From NCBI GenBank assembly GCA_964447525.1, contig CAYUSU010000010.1, forward strand, positions 1 through 33,276: a stretch of 33,276 nt of DNA. The letters run 5' to 3'. Position numbers and translations under genes: made by a program. Positions 24,701 through 31,559 of this stretch are shown piece by piece. Origin of the DNA: JAFGDH01 sp964447525 (GTDB lineage: Archaea > Aenigmatarchaeota > Aenigmatarchaeia > QMZP01 > QMZT01). Position 1 is the stretch's first letter. Every line of letters starts with the position of its first letter. Under the pieces are notes generated by a model. That model was given only the letters and a program-made list of their open reading frames with translations. It was not told the DNA's origin and made no database searches.

Positions 24701-27513
24701 GTGCCGTTCGAATCGGTGGTGCAGTTGGCAAGACTCGGGTTAGCGAGGTAGGTTACGTTCGCGTTCTCGATCGCGCCCCCTGCCGGACTGACCACCTTCA
24801 TAATAATTCCGTTGTAATTGACGTTTCGGGAGAAATTGTATGCCTTTCCTCCCTCATCTATCGTGATCTGGGTCTGGTTGATTCCGCACCCTGCGGAACT
24901 CCCGTTGACTGTGAGATTATACACCCCTACCGGGGTCATGTAGAATGTCGTATTGTTCAATCCGCCTGATGTTAGAACAGAATGGCTGAAACCATATTTG
25001 CAGTTCGTGCACACTAAAGACACATTGATACCGTCTTCTTGCGTGTTATTGCAGGTTGCGGTTACGTTCACGATGGTCTGGTTAACGGAATAGAACCACT
25101 CCCTCTGTGTGAAATTATAATACAATATCACCGTGGCGTTCTGGATGTTCTTGTAAGCCGGCGTGGCATAAGGATCAACAGTTTTCACAGTGGTTGCCGC
25201 ATAAAGCTGAAGGGTAAGGTTCTTGTCGGAAGAGAACGGTCCTGCAAGGTTCTCGGAATATCCGTACTTGCTGGCCTTGATGTTGTATTTGTGGGACGAA
25301 TCCCTCTCCCTTATATTGAGTGTAGTGAAACCATCCGCATCCGTTATCTTCTTGTACACGCAGTCCTGATAAATATTGAATTCCTGCTCTTCCAAATAAG
25401 CGCACACATCGGACCCGTTTATCTTCTGGCTGTTTTCGTACTGGTCGATAACGGTCACCCTTACCAGGGTCTTTCCTATGAGCTCGTTGTAACCCTTCCC
25501 CCCCGTGCTCCATGATTGCGACCGGGAGTTGTTGAGATATGATAAAGTATAATATCCGCTCTTGGACATCTGAACGGAATAATTGGTCTGGCCGTTCATC
25601 TCCCCGACCTTTATGGTGTAATTTCCGTCCGGATCAGTGTATGCCGTGTAATAATTGGTGCCCTGATCGTCATACACCCTAACGAAGACGCCTTCCTGCG
25701 GCTGATAGGAAGAAACGGCGTCTCTATCAACGACTGTCCCGGAAACCGTCACATTCCCGTTTAAACACTGTGTCGGAGGATCGCCCTGGCTTATTGTCTT
25801 TGTCTCGTAATAAGCCGATGTGAACTGGATGTTATATGTGTTGACTGTGGAAGGTATGTAAAGGTTGTAGAAACCGTAATAGTCCGAGAACACGCGGTAA
25901 CGGTTCGGCATCCCGCCGGTCGTGCTTATCACGTTAACGGTCGCGTTCTCTAACTTGTTCCCCGGGAGCTGGAGGTTGCTATAACAGTCCGTCAGCGTCC
26001 CGTTTATCTGCTTGTTTCCCCTCATTTTGACGTTGCCGAGATTATTGATGGAATCCGAACTTACCGTTACCCCGCTCACGGTCTTGACTTTGTATCCCTG
26101 TTTAGTGAACGTGAGGGTGTACGTGTAGGCCGATGAAACGTTAAGGGTGAAAGCGCCGACGGAATTGGTGGTTGTAATATAATCCGCCCCTCCGTTTGAA
26201 TCGAATGTGACGTTGGCGTTGGCTATCTTTATGCTGGTATTGTATTCGTCCACCGCTATTCCCATGATCCTCCCGTTTCCGGTCAGGTTGATCTGGCCGT
26301 AACTGTAATTGCCTATGTGCCTCGTGGTATCGACATGATTTTTGTATCCTGTCTTGGTCACTGTGAGTGTGTGGTTTTCTCCGTCCTTTACCGGGAAGTT
26401 GAATATCCCGTTCACACTGTCGATAATGTATATAGTATCCGTTCCCACGAGATCAGGATCACTGATTTCGACGGTGGCGCCGTTCAGCTTGTGGGTCTTG
26501 TTATTGTTATCCACTATCAGTCCGTCCAGCCACGCCGTACCGTTCAGATAAATGTCGGTCTGAGCCGATCCGCTTGTGATCTTCCTCCATTTCACGTATC
26601 CAGTCGCATTGGCGTGTATCCACATACTGCTATTGCATTGGAGTCCTGAATCGGGGGATGGATAATATATGCTGTAATAACCGTTGGCACCGGTCGTTTT
26701 ATTGTAAAAATACGAGTTGCTCCAGTTGAGTTTAGGATCGGAATTGTCTGGTCCACATTTGATCTCCACGAATGCTCCCTGTATGTTCCATCCCGGACAT
26801 CCGGAACACCTGTAATTGTCCCTCACGTAACCGTTTATGTTGTTTTTTCCGTTTAATCTTATGGTCACGTTCTTGTTCTGCGCCTCGTTTATGGTCACGG
26901 TGAAGCTGTCGTTCCTCGAATATCCGGGCGCTGTCACGTTCATCGTGTGTTGCACGGGCGAGCCATCCACGCCTGCCTTCACCCCGAGCATAACAGTCCC
27001 GGACCCGTCCGTTTCCGCCCTCGGGCAATTTTTAGTCGATACGCATGTTCCGTGTTCCACTTTTACTGTAGCGCCCGGAACCGGCCTCCCGTTCGTTCCG
27101 TCAATCACGGTCACGTTTAAGCTCCCTACGTTAGGCACGTAAAGATAAAGCGTCCTGTTGTCCCCTACGGTGAAGTTGACCGGTTGCGAGGGAAGGGAGC
27201 CGCCTGTATATCCGGTCTTGGTGAAATTGACATTATAATATCCAGCCGAACCCATGTCCATCTCGAAATACCCGTTCGCTCCCGTGAGCGTCGAATTGAC
27301 AAGTCCGCCGCTTGTCTGGTTCCACACGCTTACATTAACGTCTGAAAGGTATCCCACACCGCTGCTATAATTATTACCGAACTGGACGCCAACGACGAAT
27401 CCGGCAATCTCGGTCTGTGCGAATGCCGGAAGGATATAATATACCCCTATAACCATCAAAACGATTGCCATGATCCCGATCTTCCGCCCTTTGCTTAATT
27501 TGAATTTAGACAT
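18796..27513 (-). CDS. Giant surface protein: signal peptide, many Ig-like repeats, TSP1-like motif, membrane helix, cytoplasmic helices
   Basis: From the ATG at 27513 the product is about 2,905 residues. I chose this start because GAGGAGGAT (27521-27529) lies 7 bases before it and MSKFKLSKGRKIGIMAIVLMV then gives a normal signal peptide ending at AFA/Q. An ATG at 27543 would add ten non-signal residues. The mature part is a long run of carboxypeptidase-regulatory/PEGA/Ig-like beta-sandwiches with a recurring YNLTVNGSxxGYG-like motif and very many N-glycosylation sequons. It ends with a Gly/Pro linker (about 19860-19925), a thrombospondin type 1-like Trp/Cys motif (EDWTCTAWSECS, about 19735-19857), another sandwich, a helical stalk, one membrane helix (about 19111-19182) and a 104-residue cytoplasmic helical domain. 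Likely role: adhesin or long surface fibre for contact with other cells. It is coupled to a small HTH gene. Confidence 0.9.
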   Translation of the reverse strand: MSKFKLSKGRKIGIMAIVLMVIGVYYILPAFAQTEIAGFVVGVQFGNNYSSGVGYLSDVNVSVWNQTSGGLVNSTLTGANGYFEMDMGSAGYYNVNFTKTGYTGGSLPSQPVNFTVGDNRTLYLYVPNVGSLNVTVIDGTNGRPVPGATVKVEHGTCVSTKNCPRAETDGSGTVMLGVKAGVDGSPVQHTMNVTAPGYSRNDSFTVTINEAQNKNVTIRLNGKNNINGYVRDNYRCSGCPGWNIQGAFVEIKCGPDNSDPKLNWSNSYFYNKTTGANGYYSIYYPSPDSGLQCNSSMWIHANATGYVKWRKITSGSAQTDIYLNGTAWLDGLIVDNNNKTHKLNGATVEISDPDLVGTDTIYIIDSVNGIFNFPVKDGENHTLTVTKTGYKNHVDTTRHIGNYSYGQINLTGNGRIMGIAVDEYNTSIKIANANVTFDSNGGADYITTTNSVGAFTLNVSSAYTYTLTFTKQGYKVKTVSGVTVSSDSINNLGNVKMRGNKQINGTLTDCYSNLQLPGNKLENATVNVISTTGGMPNRYRVFSDYYGFYNLYIPSTVNTYNIQFTSAYYETKTISQGDPPTQCLNGNVTVSGTVVDRDAVSSYQPQEGVFVRVYDDQGTNYYTAYTDPDGNYTIKVGEMNGQTNYSVQMSKSGYYTLSYLNNSRSQSWSTGGKGYNELIGKTLVRVTVIDQYENSQKINGSDVCAYLEEQEFNIYQDCVYKKITDADGFTTLNIRERDSSHKYNIKASKYGYSENLAGPFSSDKNLTLQLYAATTVKTVDPYATPAYKNIQNATVILYYNFTQREWFYSVNQTIVNVTATCNNTQEDGINVSLVCTNCKYGFSHSVLTSGGLNNTTFYMTPVGVYNLTVNGSSAGCGINQTQITIDEGGKAYNFSRNVNYNGIIMKVVSPAGGAIENANVTYLANPSLANCTTDSNGTCSLIGVPIGDNRTFRAVHQNYYNATKNYTVVNNVVTDYSNNPIVMQPHPGNLSIIVQGSVIQDANVSINNGTNFWSQNTSAQGWANFTYIESVVNITVNGSLVGYNYTNVMNFLVEPDNLTILKLNLSENWLLAIIKSGGSPVISNVTIWAGANGSTMATNSSGNPLTGITNSSGMIEFHKMKIGSYNMSITNSSLGISNVTEISILNFVKYDGSVQQDTGAPQHSSVGDNSSGSVGDGGYVKVYALWTDDMELSFANLESNVSGSWQNISNKTLTGTSNWSNFTIDTTGKSGSRIGWKIYANDTVNNWTVTPTNTFVVTETNLTVFVKDEDGADAEDNYNGTGVNVTISNATYTNSSNASGTGTIKFVLASGLYNLSVNGSMQGYGLNSSSNFEVSPGSNSVTIYVNITTLIVNVTGPGGSPAITSINNLTINVSGSEYLKNASGDTMNFTNLANASGLYVFTRLLPCSSCNVSINKSGTVNNSIVDIIAGAHNYTHIDPPAPPVRTGMPGDYVNVTIAVTSPGVTTSLLDNLTVTLWKEGISLNYSNLTVNGNGTFINLPAGYYNVTIDGWDVGFGRYTTTSEIGVGKIVANSGKTNTLGSTSLEVNGMITYFIRVLVSGYNMFDDILNGSSGRVGTQTLTINLTGSVNVSGNVSDANFLDFTPSPPFDPVAFEPVDNAAVSFYRSTACSGLQESQVRYQAQVNDNGSYSLKVSPYAFGQDSNIYETYCVQSVATGYHTKSMGTYQYAINTSSIDIEMTGDSYVTGQVRDIISLDAINGSKYPTALKLRSEGCYGGTDCEAYEETTNGYGNFYFNVSSRSKHEPYTNINIDAKSSGWCEYNLANITIPRNQNHYLRGSEYSMVNMTINSSDGEDILNNITIKIKDLTSGDTSLLGALPTCKYNQTTGRMDCYITSGTKTITFNGSPIGYGINQTAFYLSTNDCNLQSMAFIRVLNKTRVNITLRSDTGELIDGITVSMNSPLFQAVTANGSVLFEKVPGGGHSFNLTGNLTDVYFFNNSNTGTLAVTDAMAGQLNLINYTLNETRFSVNVTNETGTKVSNVDMTITNTRTSESWSNSTGASGYVLNTKVKYGNVSVTFNSSQLYPLGIAPPGTVLLTVTPGENENTTNNLSIALNDTELKVRARNTTSGLSGTNVTVYLGGTVAQNANGGTLTGLTDSSGYVTFHHVKPSIIAGTYTYVIDANSTGYGKWNWTVSVDPQGTSVSRTITPLNLAVYVYKEDGSALDNDVNMSMQLGGTLATNAKGQYLNASAKSTTFQYLYNGNYSVLVNSSAHFSQTKNFNTYTATSADNTMNFYLSERTLHVYVKDTDGSTNDYPVNITFTNTTGGQVTGTNGSAIPNKNLVTNYTNFEYIPDGEYLINITSNNYFKTSWTFNTTDLHSISNTKTFTLSERTVSVNIYNMKRSLITGNMTVRIMNASGIVKNTTGTDLNGSTSTGTITFQGVPDGVYNISVMSGAYTDQNQSLDTSSYTGAFAFYMMVPGFGYFNVTTMTGSSILTGTTLTLYNGTTVVDTGTTGSGGWGTIQTNVSVYSSNLTITASRSGYDSNSTTGNSVSDGGINSSVIKLTASAVIPPGTGGPGAGTTPSSGPGPGGCTEDWTCTAWSECSIENLQTRTCTDDNRCGTTRNKPAVVQGCVYPVRNMEISINEINVKAGRCTSVNLYVDNTGTIDLGNVYTDKKISLPDCCDMETSKTITTVRAGTKSNIPVSICAGKDTEKGIYKTTMEVISGNLREKLNVTIKVTMTYVEVLTEEIETIGTALENMKDSLSGAQTTIYLTISGLIGTAKNQIANGDLDGAEKTLSRMKDLMKEIETFEGADFSMLLIVIMMPVIGVAFVCVWWFMGRRKISRYRSSGTDLPSITGGGQPIMQAKEPDPGAVMMLTDNIRERFNGINMHRLNEKEKYYYENLKKLMEDIVKYIRKKDFKSAMVFIENSEKYLEMLERGME
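19735..19857 (-). other. Thrombospondin type 1-like motif in the giant protein
   Basis: The encoded segment runs from CTEDWTCTAWSECS through QTRTCTDDNRCGTT to VVQGC. It has the W-x-x-x-W-S-x-C and R-x-C spacing of TSP1-type modules, with six or more cysteines. Similar motifs are frequent in exported proteins of DPANN archaea, as far as I recall. It sits between the Gly/Pro-rich linker and the membrane-proximal domain, so it probably helps form the stalk. Confidence 0.65.
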
Positions 27514-27718
27514 TTGAGGCATCCTCCTCTGGCAAATAGACATGCGACTTACCTATCGTAATAAGCCTCAGAAGCGTCCGGTCCTTCATCGATTCGAGAT
27601 ATCCTGCGAGGAAATCCCTTCTCATTTCCAGCTTGCGGGCGAGTTCAGAAACAGACTGCGGTTCCTTTGTTAACATGGATATTATTTTCTGTTCTAACAA
27701 CTGCAGAGATTCACCCAT
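27506..27718 (-). CDS. Small winged-helix protein coupled to the giant surface gene
   Basis: The 70-residue protein reads as a minimal winged helix: LLEQKIISMLTKEP, then QSVSELARKLEMRRDFLAGYLESMKDRTLL as helix-turn-helix, and the strand-turn-strand LRLITIGKSHVYLP as wing. No second domain is present. It overlaps the start of the giant gene by 8 bases, and its last codons contain the giant gene's ribosome site. The two proteins are therefore made from one transcript by coupled translation. A TATA box at about -27 suggests a leaderless mRNA. It is likely a dedicated regulator of the giant adhesin. Confidence 0.8.
   Translation of the reverse strand: MGESLQLLEQKIISMLTKEPQSVSELARKLEMRRDFLAGYLESMKDRTLLRLITIGKSHVYLPEEDASNV
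27521..27529 (-). promoter_or_regulatory. Strong Shine-Dalgarno site of the giant surface gene
   Basis: GAGGAGGAT on the minus strand lies inside the last codons of the small HTH gene and 7 bases before the ATG at 27513. It sets the start of the giant protein and shows that internal operon genes here use SD-led initiation. Confidence 0.8.
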
Positions 27719-27740
27719 AAAATAGAATTAACTGAGGCTC

Positions 27741-27748
27741 TATTTAAA
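27741..27748 (-). promoter_or_regulatory. TATA box of the HTH/giant-protein operon
   Basis: The minus strand reads TTTAAATA, centred 26-27 bases before the ATG at 27718, predicting a leaderless transcript of about 9 kb. The 292-base region up to 28010 is AT-rich. Apart from this box it shows only the divergent PadR promoter and operators at its far end. Confidence 0.6.
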
Positions 27749-27934
27749 TGTTTCTATGTTGTATTATATATTAAAGATCATAAAAAAACCAAAAAGATGT
27801 CACATGATATCGATTTATAATATCATTTAATAATCATTTAAAATTTACATAAATACATTATAGTTTTAATTTTATTATCATATGGTATTATCTACAGTTT
27901 CTATATAGTGACAATAAAATAAAAAATACCTTTA

Positions 27935-28002
27935 TATATCACTGGTGATATAATATTATATCAATGTTGATATATCACTAAAGATATATCACCGGCGATA
28001 TG
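27935..28002. promoter_or_regulatory. Cluster of palindromic PadR operators
   Basis: Two perfect-arm palindromes, TATATCAC-TG-GTGATATA (27935-27952) and TATATCAA-TG-TTGATATA (27957-27974), are followed by two degenerate copies (27971-27988 and 27985-28002, each with two mismatches). Centres are 22, 14 and 14 bases apart, so the last three copies overlap. The first overlaps a TATA-like TTTATATA, and the last abuts the ribosome site of the PadR gene. The arrangement fits cooperative autorepression by the PadR-family protein encoded just downstream, extending to the ABC genes in the same operon. Confidence 0.75.
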
Positions 28003-28010
28003 GTGATCTC

Positions 28011-28478
28011 TTGAAAAATGACTGCGACTTTCCTTTCTCCATGCCGAGGGGTTTCCTGGACATGGAGATCCTGACACTGCTTGAAAGGCCAATGTGCGGC
28101 TATGAAATAATGAAATACATTCAGGAGCACTTCGGCTGTTGGAAACCGTCTCCCGGCTCGGTTTATCCGATGCTGAAAAAGATGGAAAATGATGGTTTCA
28201 TAAAGAAGAGTCAGGAAGGAAGGAAAAAGATATATGTCATTACGGAAAAAGGAAAAGAACACATCCGGAAGTTCAGTGAGATAAGCGAGGAAATCAGGGA
28301 AAAGTTCATGTCGATGATAAGATTAGTGGGGGACCACGCCGGAAGCGGAATGATGAGGAACTTCGTGCAGGCAAGATATCTGATGCATGACATAGGAAAG
28401 GATCCCTTGAAGAAAGGGAAACTCAATAAAATCATAATCCAATATATTAAGGATCTTAAAAAACTCGCTGAGGAGTAA
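28011..28478 (+). CDS. PadR-family transcription regulator
   Basis: A 155-residue protein with a PadR winged helix (MPRGFLDMEILTLLERPMCGYEIMKYI, then CWKPSPGSVYPMLKKMENDGFIKKS and wing GRKKIYVITEKGKEHI). A C-terminal helical dimerisation region follows. PadR proteins repress efflux and envelope-stress genes and respond to toxic small molecules. The start is uncertain: TTG at 28011 has GGTGATC just before it, gives an N-terminal CDFPFS and is preferred. ATG at 28041 gives MPRGFLD, which also looks typical of the family. The gene is followed at 2 bases by the SD of an exported-protein gene and then by an ABC exporter, so it should control that set and itself. Confidence 0.92.
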   Translation: MKNDCDFPFSMPRGFLDMEILTLLERPMCGYEIMKYIQEHFGCWKPSPGSVYPMLKKMENDGFIKKSQEGRKKIYVITEKGKEHIRKFSEISEEIREKFMSMIRLVGDHAGSGMMRNFVQARYLMHDIGKDPLKKGKLNKIIIQYIKDLKKLAEE

Positions 28479-28492
28479 AAGGAGGTTTAGGT

Positions 28493-29650
28493 ATGAATTC
28501 AAAAATAGCAATTGGACTGATACTTGGTCTGGCTCTTGTGCTGGCTAACGTAAGCGCAGCAACAACGGTCACTGACCTTGATCTGATCCTTTCGTCACAG
28601 AACCCGTATCCGGTAGAACCGGGTGAGGTGGTAAGCGTACAGGTAGCGCTTCAGAACAGCGGTCTTAAAGACGCTGATAATATAGTGCTTGAGATAGAGC
28701 CCAAAGCACCATTCTCTCTCGTTGAGGGGGAACAGCAAAAGGTCACTTATAACAAGATTGCAGGTTCCAGCAGCATAAAAAGGACGTTCAAGCTGGAGGT
28801 GAGCAATACAGCCAAATCCGGTGATTACACGCTGGATTTCAGGTATTATAATCAGGGAGAGACGGCCGTTACCGTGAAACAGAGCGTCATTGTTCATGTT
28901 CAGGGAAGGCCGAATCTGGTTATAAGGAAGATAACAACTGATCCCGAGGTCATAGAACCGGGGAAGGAGTTCGAACTTACCGCAATGCTGGAAAACGTTG
29001 GGACAGGAAAGCTTTTCGACATGCAGGGCATTCTGAATTCCAGTTCCGCATACGTCCTTCCGGTGCTTTCCGGAGGATTGCACTTCATAGGAGACATGGA
29101 ACCCGGTGAACTCAAGGAAGCGACATTCAAGATGAGTGTTGATACATCAGCGGAATACAAGACATATTCCGGTTCCCTGATACTTTCATACAACGACGAA
29201 GCCAGCACAATTGGAACGAAGGTATTCGCTCTTGGTTTGCCTGTGAAGGGCGTTCCGATAATAGAGATACTGAGTGCAAAGGTTGACGGCTCGAATTACA
29301 AGGTCGATATCGAGAACATAGGGACTTCCGACGCAAAAGCACTGAAAATATCGTTTGTCCAGAACGGGGAAATAAGGGATGTTTCCGTAACTAACGAGCT
29401 CAAACCGAGCAAAGCGAAAACTCTGCGTTTCTCCGGTTTTGAATACGGTCAGGCGATAATCAACATCAGCTATCTTGACGAGAGCAATGCTCCGCACGTG
29501 ATAGAAACACCGGTAACGATAAAGCAACCCAATCTGGGAAGCGAAGAAACAGGCGGAACAGGCGCATATTCGTCGCTGATTCCGATACTATTGGTAATAG
29601 TGGTTCTGGAATCTTTCTATATATGGAGAATTAAAAAGAAGAAGAAATAG
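28493..29650 (+). CDS. Exported COG1361/CARDB-like protein with C-terminal anchor
   Basis: A 385-residue protein with a signal peptide (about residues 1-22) and three consecutive CARDB/COG1361-type sandwiches. Their characteristic openings are DLILSSQNPYPVEPGEVVSVQVALQNSG (first), PNLVIRKITTDPEVIEPGKEF (second) and PIIEILSAKVDGSNYKVDIENIG (third). The C-terminal membrane helix (SLIPILLVIVVLESFYIW) is followed by KKKKK. GGAGGT at 28481-28486 gives a strong SD six bases from the ATG. In archaea such proteins commonly neighbour MacB-like ABC transporters and probably act as their extracellular partner, replacing the MacA-type adaptor of bacteria. The exact function is not established. Confidence 0.9.
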   Translation: MNSKIAIGLILGLALVLANVSAATTVTDLDLILSSQNPYPVEPGEVVSVQVALQNSGLKDADNIVLEIEPKAPFSLVEGEQQKVTYNKIAGSSSIKRTFKLEVSNTAKSGDYTLDFRYYNQGETAVTVKQSVIVHVQGRPNLVIRKITTDPEVIEPGKEFELTAMLENVGTGKLFDMQGILNSSSAYVLPVLSGGLHFIGDMEPGELKEATFKMSVDTSAEYKTYSGSLILSYNDEASTIGTKVFALGLPVKGVPIIEILSAKVDGSNYKVDIENIGTSDAKALKISFVQNGEIRDVSVTNELKPSKAKTLRFSGFEYGQAIINISYLDESNAPHVIETPVTIKQPNLGSEETGGTGAYSSLIPILLVIVVLESFYIWRIKKKKK

Positions 29651-29668
29651 TTTCGAGGGAATGATAGA

Positions 29669-30379
29669 ATGAAGGAAATACTGTTCAGGCTGGACAACGT
29701 CTGGAAGACGTATAAGATGATGGGCAAGGGCGTCGAGACTAACGCCCTTCGAGGCGTTAGCGTCCAGGTGAAGAAGGGAGAATACGTAGCCATAATAGGA
29801 CCCAGCGGTTCGGGCAAATCCACCCTGATGCATGTTATGGGATGCCTGGATTCCCCCAATAAGGGAAGGGTCTTCGTAGACGGCAAGGAAACCTCCACCC
29901 TCAGCGAGGACGATCTTGCCAGGATACGGAGAAGAAAGATAGGGTTCGTTTTCCAGTCTTACAATCTTATACAGGGGCTGACGGCCGCGGAGAATGTCGC
30001 CCTTCCCATGCGTTTGGATGGTGTCGGGAAGAAGGACGCTCTGAAGAAGGCGGAGAAATACCTGTTAAGAGTCGGACTGAAGGAAAGGCTTACCCACAAG
30101 CCCAACCAGATGAGCGGAGGAGAACAGCAGAGGGTTGCCATAGCCCGTTCGCTCATCAATGATCCGGAAGCAATACTGGGTGACGAACCAACCGGGAATC
30201 TGGATACGAAGTCAGGTATGAGCGTGATCAGTCTGCTCGAGGAACTGAACAAAAAGGAGAAGAAAACCGTCGTAATAGTGACCCACGACAGCAGGCTCGC
30301 TGCAAGGGCTGACAGAGAGATACACATAAAGGACGGCAATATTGATCAGGACAGGACCAACCACAACCATAACAAATAA
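29669..30379 (+). CDS. ABC transporter ATP-binding protein, MacB/LolD type
   Basis: The 236-residue nucleotide-binding subunit has all expected motifs: Walker A GPSGSGKST (44-52), Q-loop Gln96 (FVFQSYNL), signature MSGGEQQRVAIAR (148-160), Walker B AILGDEPTGNLD with catalytic Glu173, and H-loop His206 (VTHD). The MacB/LolD group uses ATP to drive mechanotransmission across the membrane and does not move substrate through the membrane directly. Within the signature the usual Leu is Met. It lies 18 bases after the exported protein gene and 9 bases before the first permease, clearly in one operon. Confidence 0.96.
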   Translation: MKEILFRLDNVWKTYKMMGKGVETNALRGVSVQVKKGEYVAIIGPSGSGKSTLMHVMGCLDSPNKGRVFVDGKETSTLSEDDLARIRRRKIGFVFQSYNLIQGLTAAENVALPMRLDGVGKKDALKKAEKYLLRVGLKERLTHKPNQMSGGEQQRVAIARSLINDPEAILGDEPTGNLDTKSGMSVISLLEELNKKEKKTVVIVTHDSRLAARADREIHIKDGNIDQDRTNHNHNK

Positions 30380-30388
30380 GGGGATTTT

Positions 30389-31519
30389 ATGCTCGATCTG
30401 GCAGTCAAGGATCTGAAAGAACACAAGGTAAGGACAGTCCTCACTACGCTGGGTGTTATCATCGCGATAACGGCAATCGTCTCCCTCGGTTCGGTTTCTG
30501 CCGGAATAAACGAGATGGTAACGGAGAGCCAGAGCATAGTGGGATCGGACGTTATTTTTGTAATGAAATCCTTCGACATGAGCGACATGTCAGGGCCGCC
30601 TACATCATTTGAACTGGAATCGATAAAAGAGGAAGAAATAGAATCCATCAGAAGCATGTCGGGCGTCAAACGAGCTGTTCCCATCATCAGCAAGATGCTC
30701 GGAGGAGGGTTCTTCGAGATAGACGGAATAGACATGAACGAAATCGATATTTTTGGAGCCGCCGATATACAATTCAAAGAGGGCGGATGGCCGGACAATG
30801 ATGACGAGGGAATCGCTATCGGATATCCGATTTCTCAGGCTCTTGATGTCGGAGTAGGTGACTACATTGTCCTGAACAAGAAGGACGTGGAGGTTATGGG
30901 TATTTTCGAGGAAGAGAGCGGGATGTACGACATGGTAGCTCTGATGCCTTATTCTTATGCAGAAGATGTTTTCGACATGGAAGGAGAGGCCACACAATTA
31001 ATGATAGAGCCAGATGACGTCAGCATAGTCGAGGATCTCAAGAACGCGATAGAGGAGGATCATCAGGACCTGGACGCAATGACCATGGCCGATGCTCTCG
31101 CAATGGCGCGGGAGATGACTGACACTCTCAGCATCATGACCTTCGGTATCGGCGGCGTGGCTTCGCTGGTGGCTGCCATCGGGATAATAATCACGATGTA
31201 CACCAGCGTATTGGAAAGGAGAAGGCAAATTGGCATACTCAAGGCTGTCGGAGCGGTCAGGTGGGTGATACTCAAGCAGATACTGGAGGAATCTATAATA
31301 ATATCCCTTTTAGGAAGCCTGATCGGGTTGGGACTGTCGTTCTTTTTCGTTGACATGCTGAACAACGTACTTCTCGGTGGAACAGAACTGGCCCTGATTA
31401 CTCCAACCCTCGCGTTCGGTGCGGTCGCTTACGGTGTCATAATTACGGTTGTTTTCAGCCTCTATCCTGCATGGATCGCCGTGAAAACGGATCCGATAGA
31501 CGCGATAAGGAACGGTTAG
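30389..31519 (+). CDS. ABC transporter permease, MacB/FtsX family (first)
   Basis: The 376-residue permease has the typical layout: N-terminal membrane helix (about 17-40), a large extracellular MacB-PCD-like domain, and three C-terminal helices, the first in FGIGGVASLVAAIGIIITMYTSV, followed by ERRRQIGILKAVGA, the conserved FtsX coupling segment. It ends TDPIDAIRNG as usual. An AAGGGGA site precedes the ATG. The extracellular domain is shorter than in bacterial MacB and very rich in Asp, Glu and Met (several MSDMSG- and DMNEID-like stretches). Two permease genes suggest a heterodimer. Confidence 0.94.
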   Translation: MLDLAVKDLKEHKVRTVLTTLGVIIAITAIVSLGSVSAGINEMVTESQSIVGSDVIFVMKSFDMSDMSGPPTSFELESIKEEEIESIRSMSGVKRAVPIISKMLGGGFFEIDGIDMNEIDIFGAADIQFKEGGWPDNDDEGIAIGYPISQALDVGVGDYIVLNKKDVEVMGIFEEESGMYDMVALMPYSYAEDVFDMEGEATQLMIEPDDVSIVEDLKNAIEEDHQDLDAMTMADALAMAREMTDTLSIMTFGIGGVASLVAAIGIIITMYTSVLERRRQIGILKAVGAVRWVILKQILEESIIISLLGSLIGLGLSFFFVDMLNNVLLGGTELALITPTLAFGAVAYGVIITVVFSLYPAWIAVKTDPIDAIRNG

Positions 31520-31527
31520 AATGGAAA

Positions 31528-31544
31528 GGCAAGTCAAACTTGCC
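31528..31544 (+). repeat. Short perfect stem-loop between the two permease genes
   Basis: GGCAAGT-CAA-ACTTGCC forms a 7-bp stem with a 3-base loop in the 40-base gap between the permease genes, ahead of the SD (GGGAG) of the second. It could tune expression of the second permease or be a processing site. No T-tract follows, so it is not an obvious terminator. Confidence 0.5.
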
Positions 31545-31559
31545 AAATGGGAGTAAAAA

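Noticed and set aside
18703..27142. Numerous plus-strand open frames opposite the giant gene
   Set aside because: They are shadows created by its composition. None has a promoter, SD or recognisable domain.
27514..27543. ATG at 27543 as start of the giant gene
   Set aside because: The strong SD lies downstream of it, and it would add a non-signal sequence before the signal peptide.
27719..28010. CRISPR-like repeats in the AT-rich intergenic region
   Set aside because: The repeated units are palindromic operators of irregular spacing with no unique spacers and only four copies.
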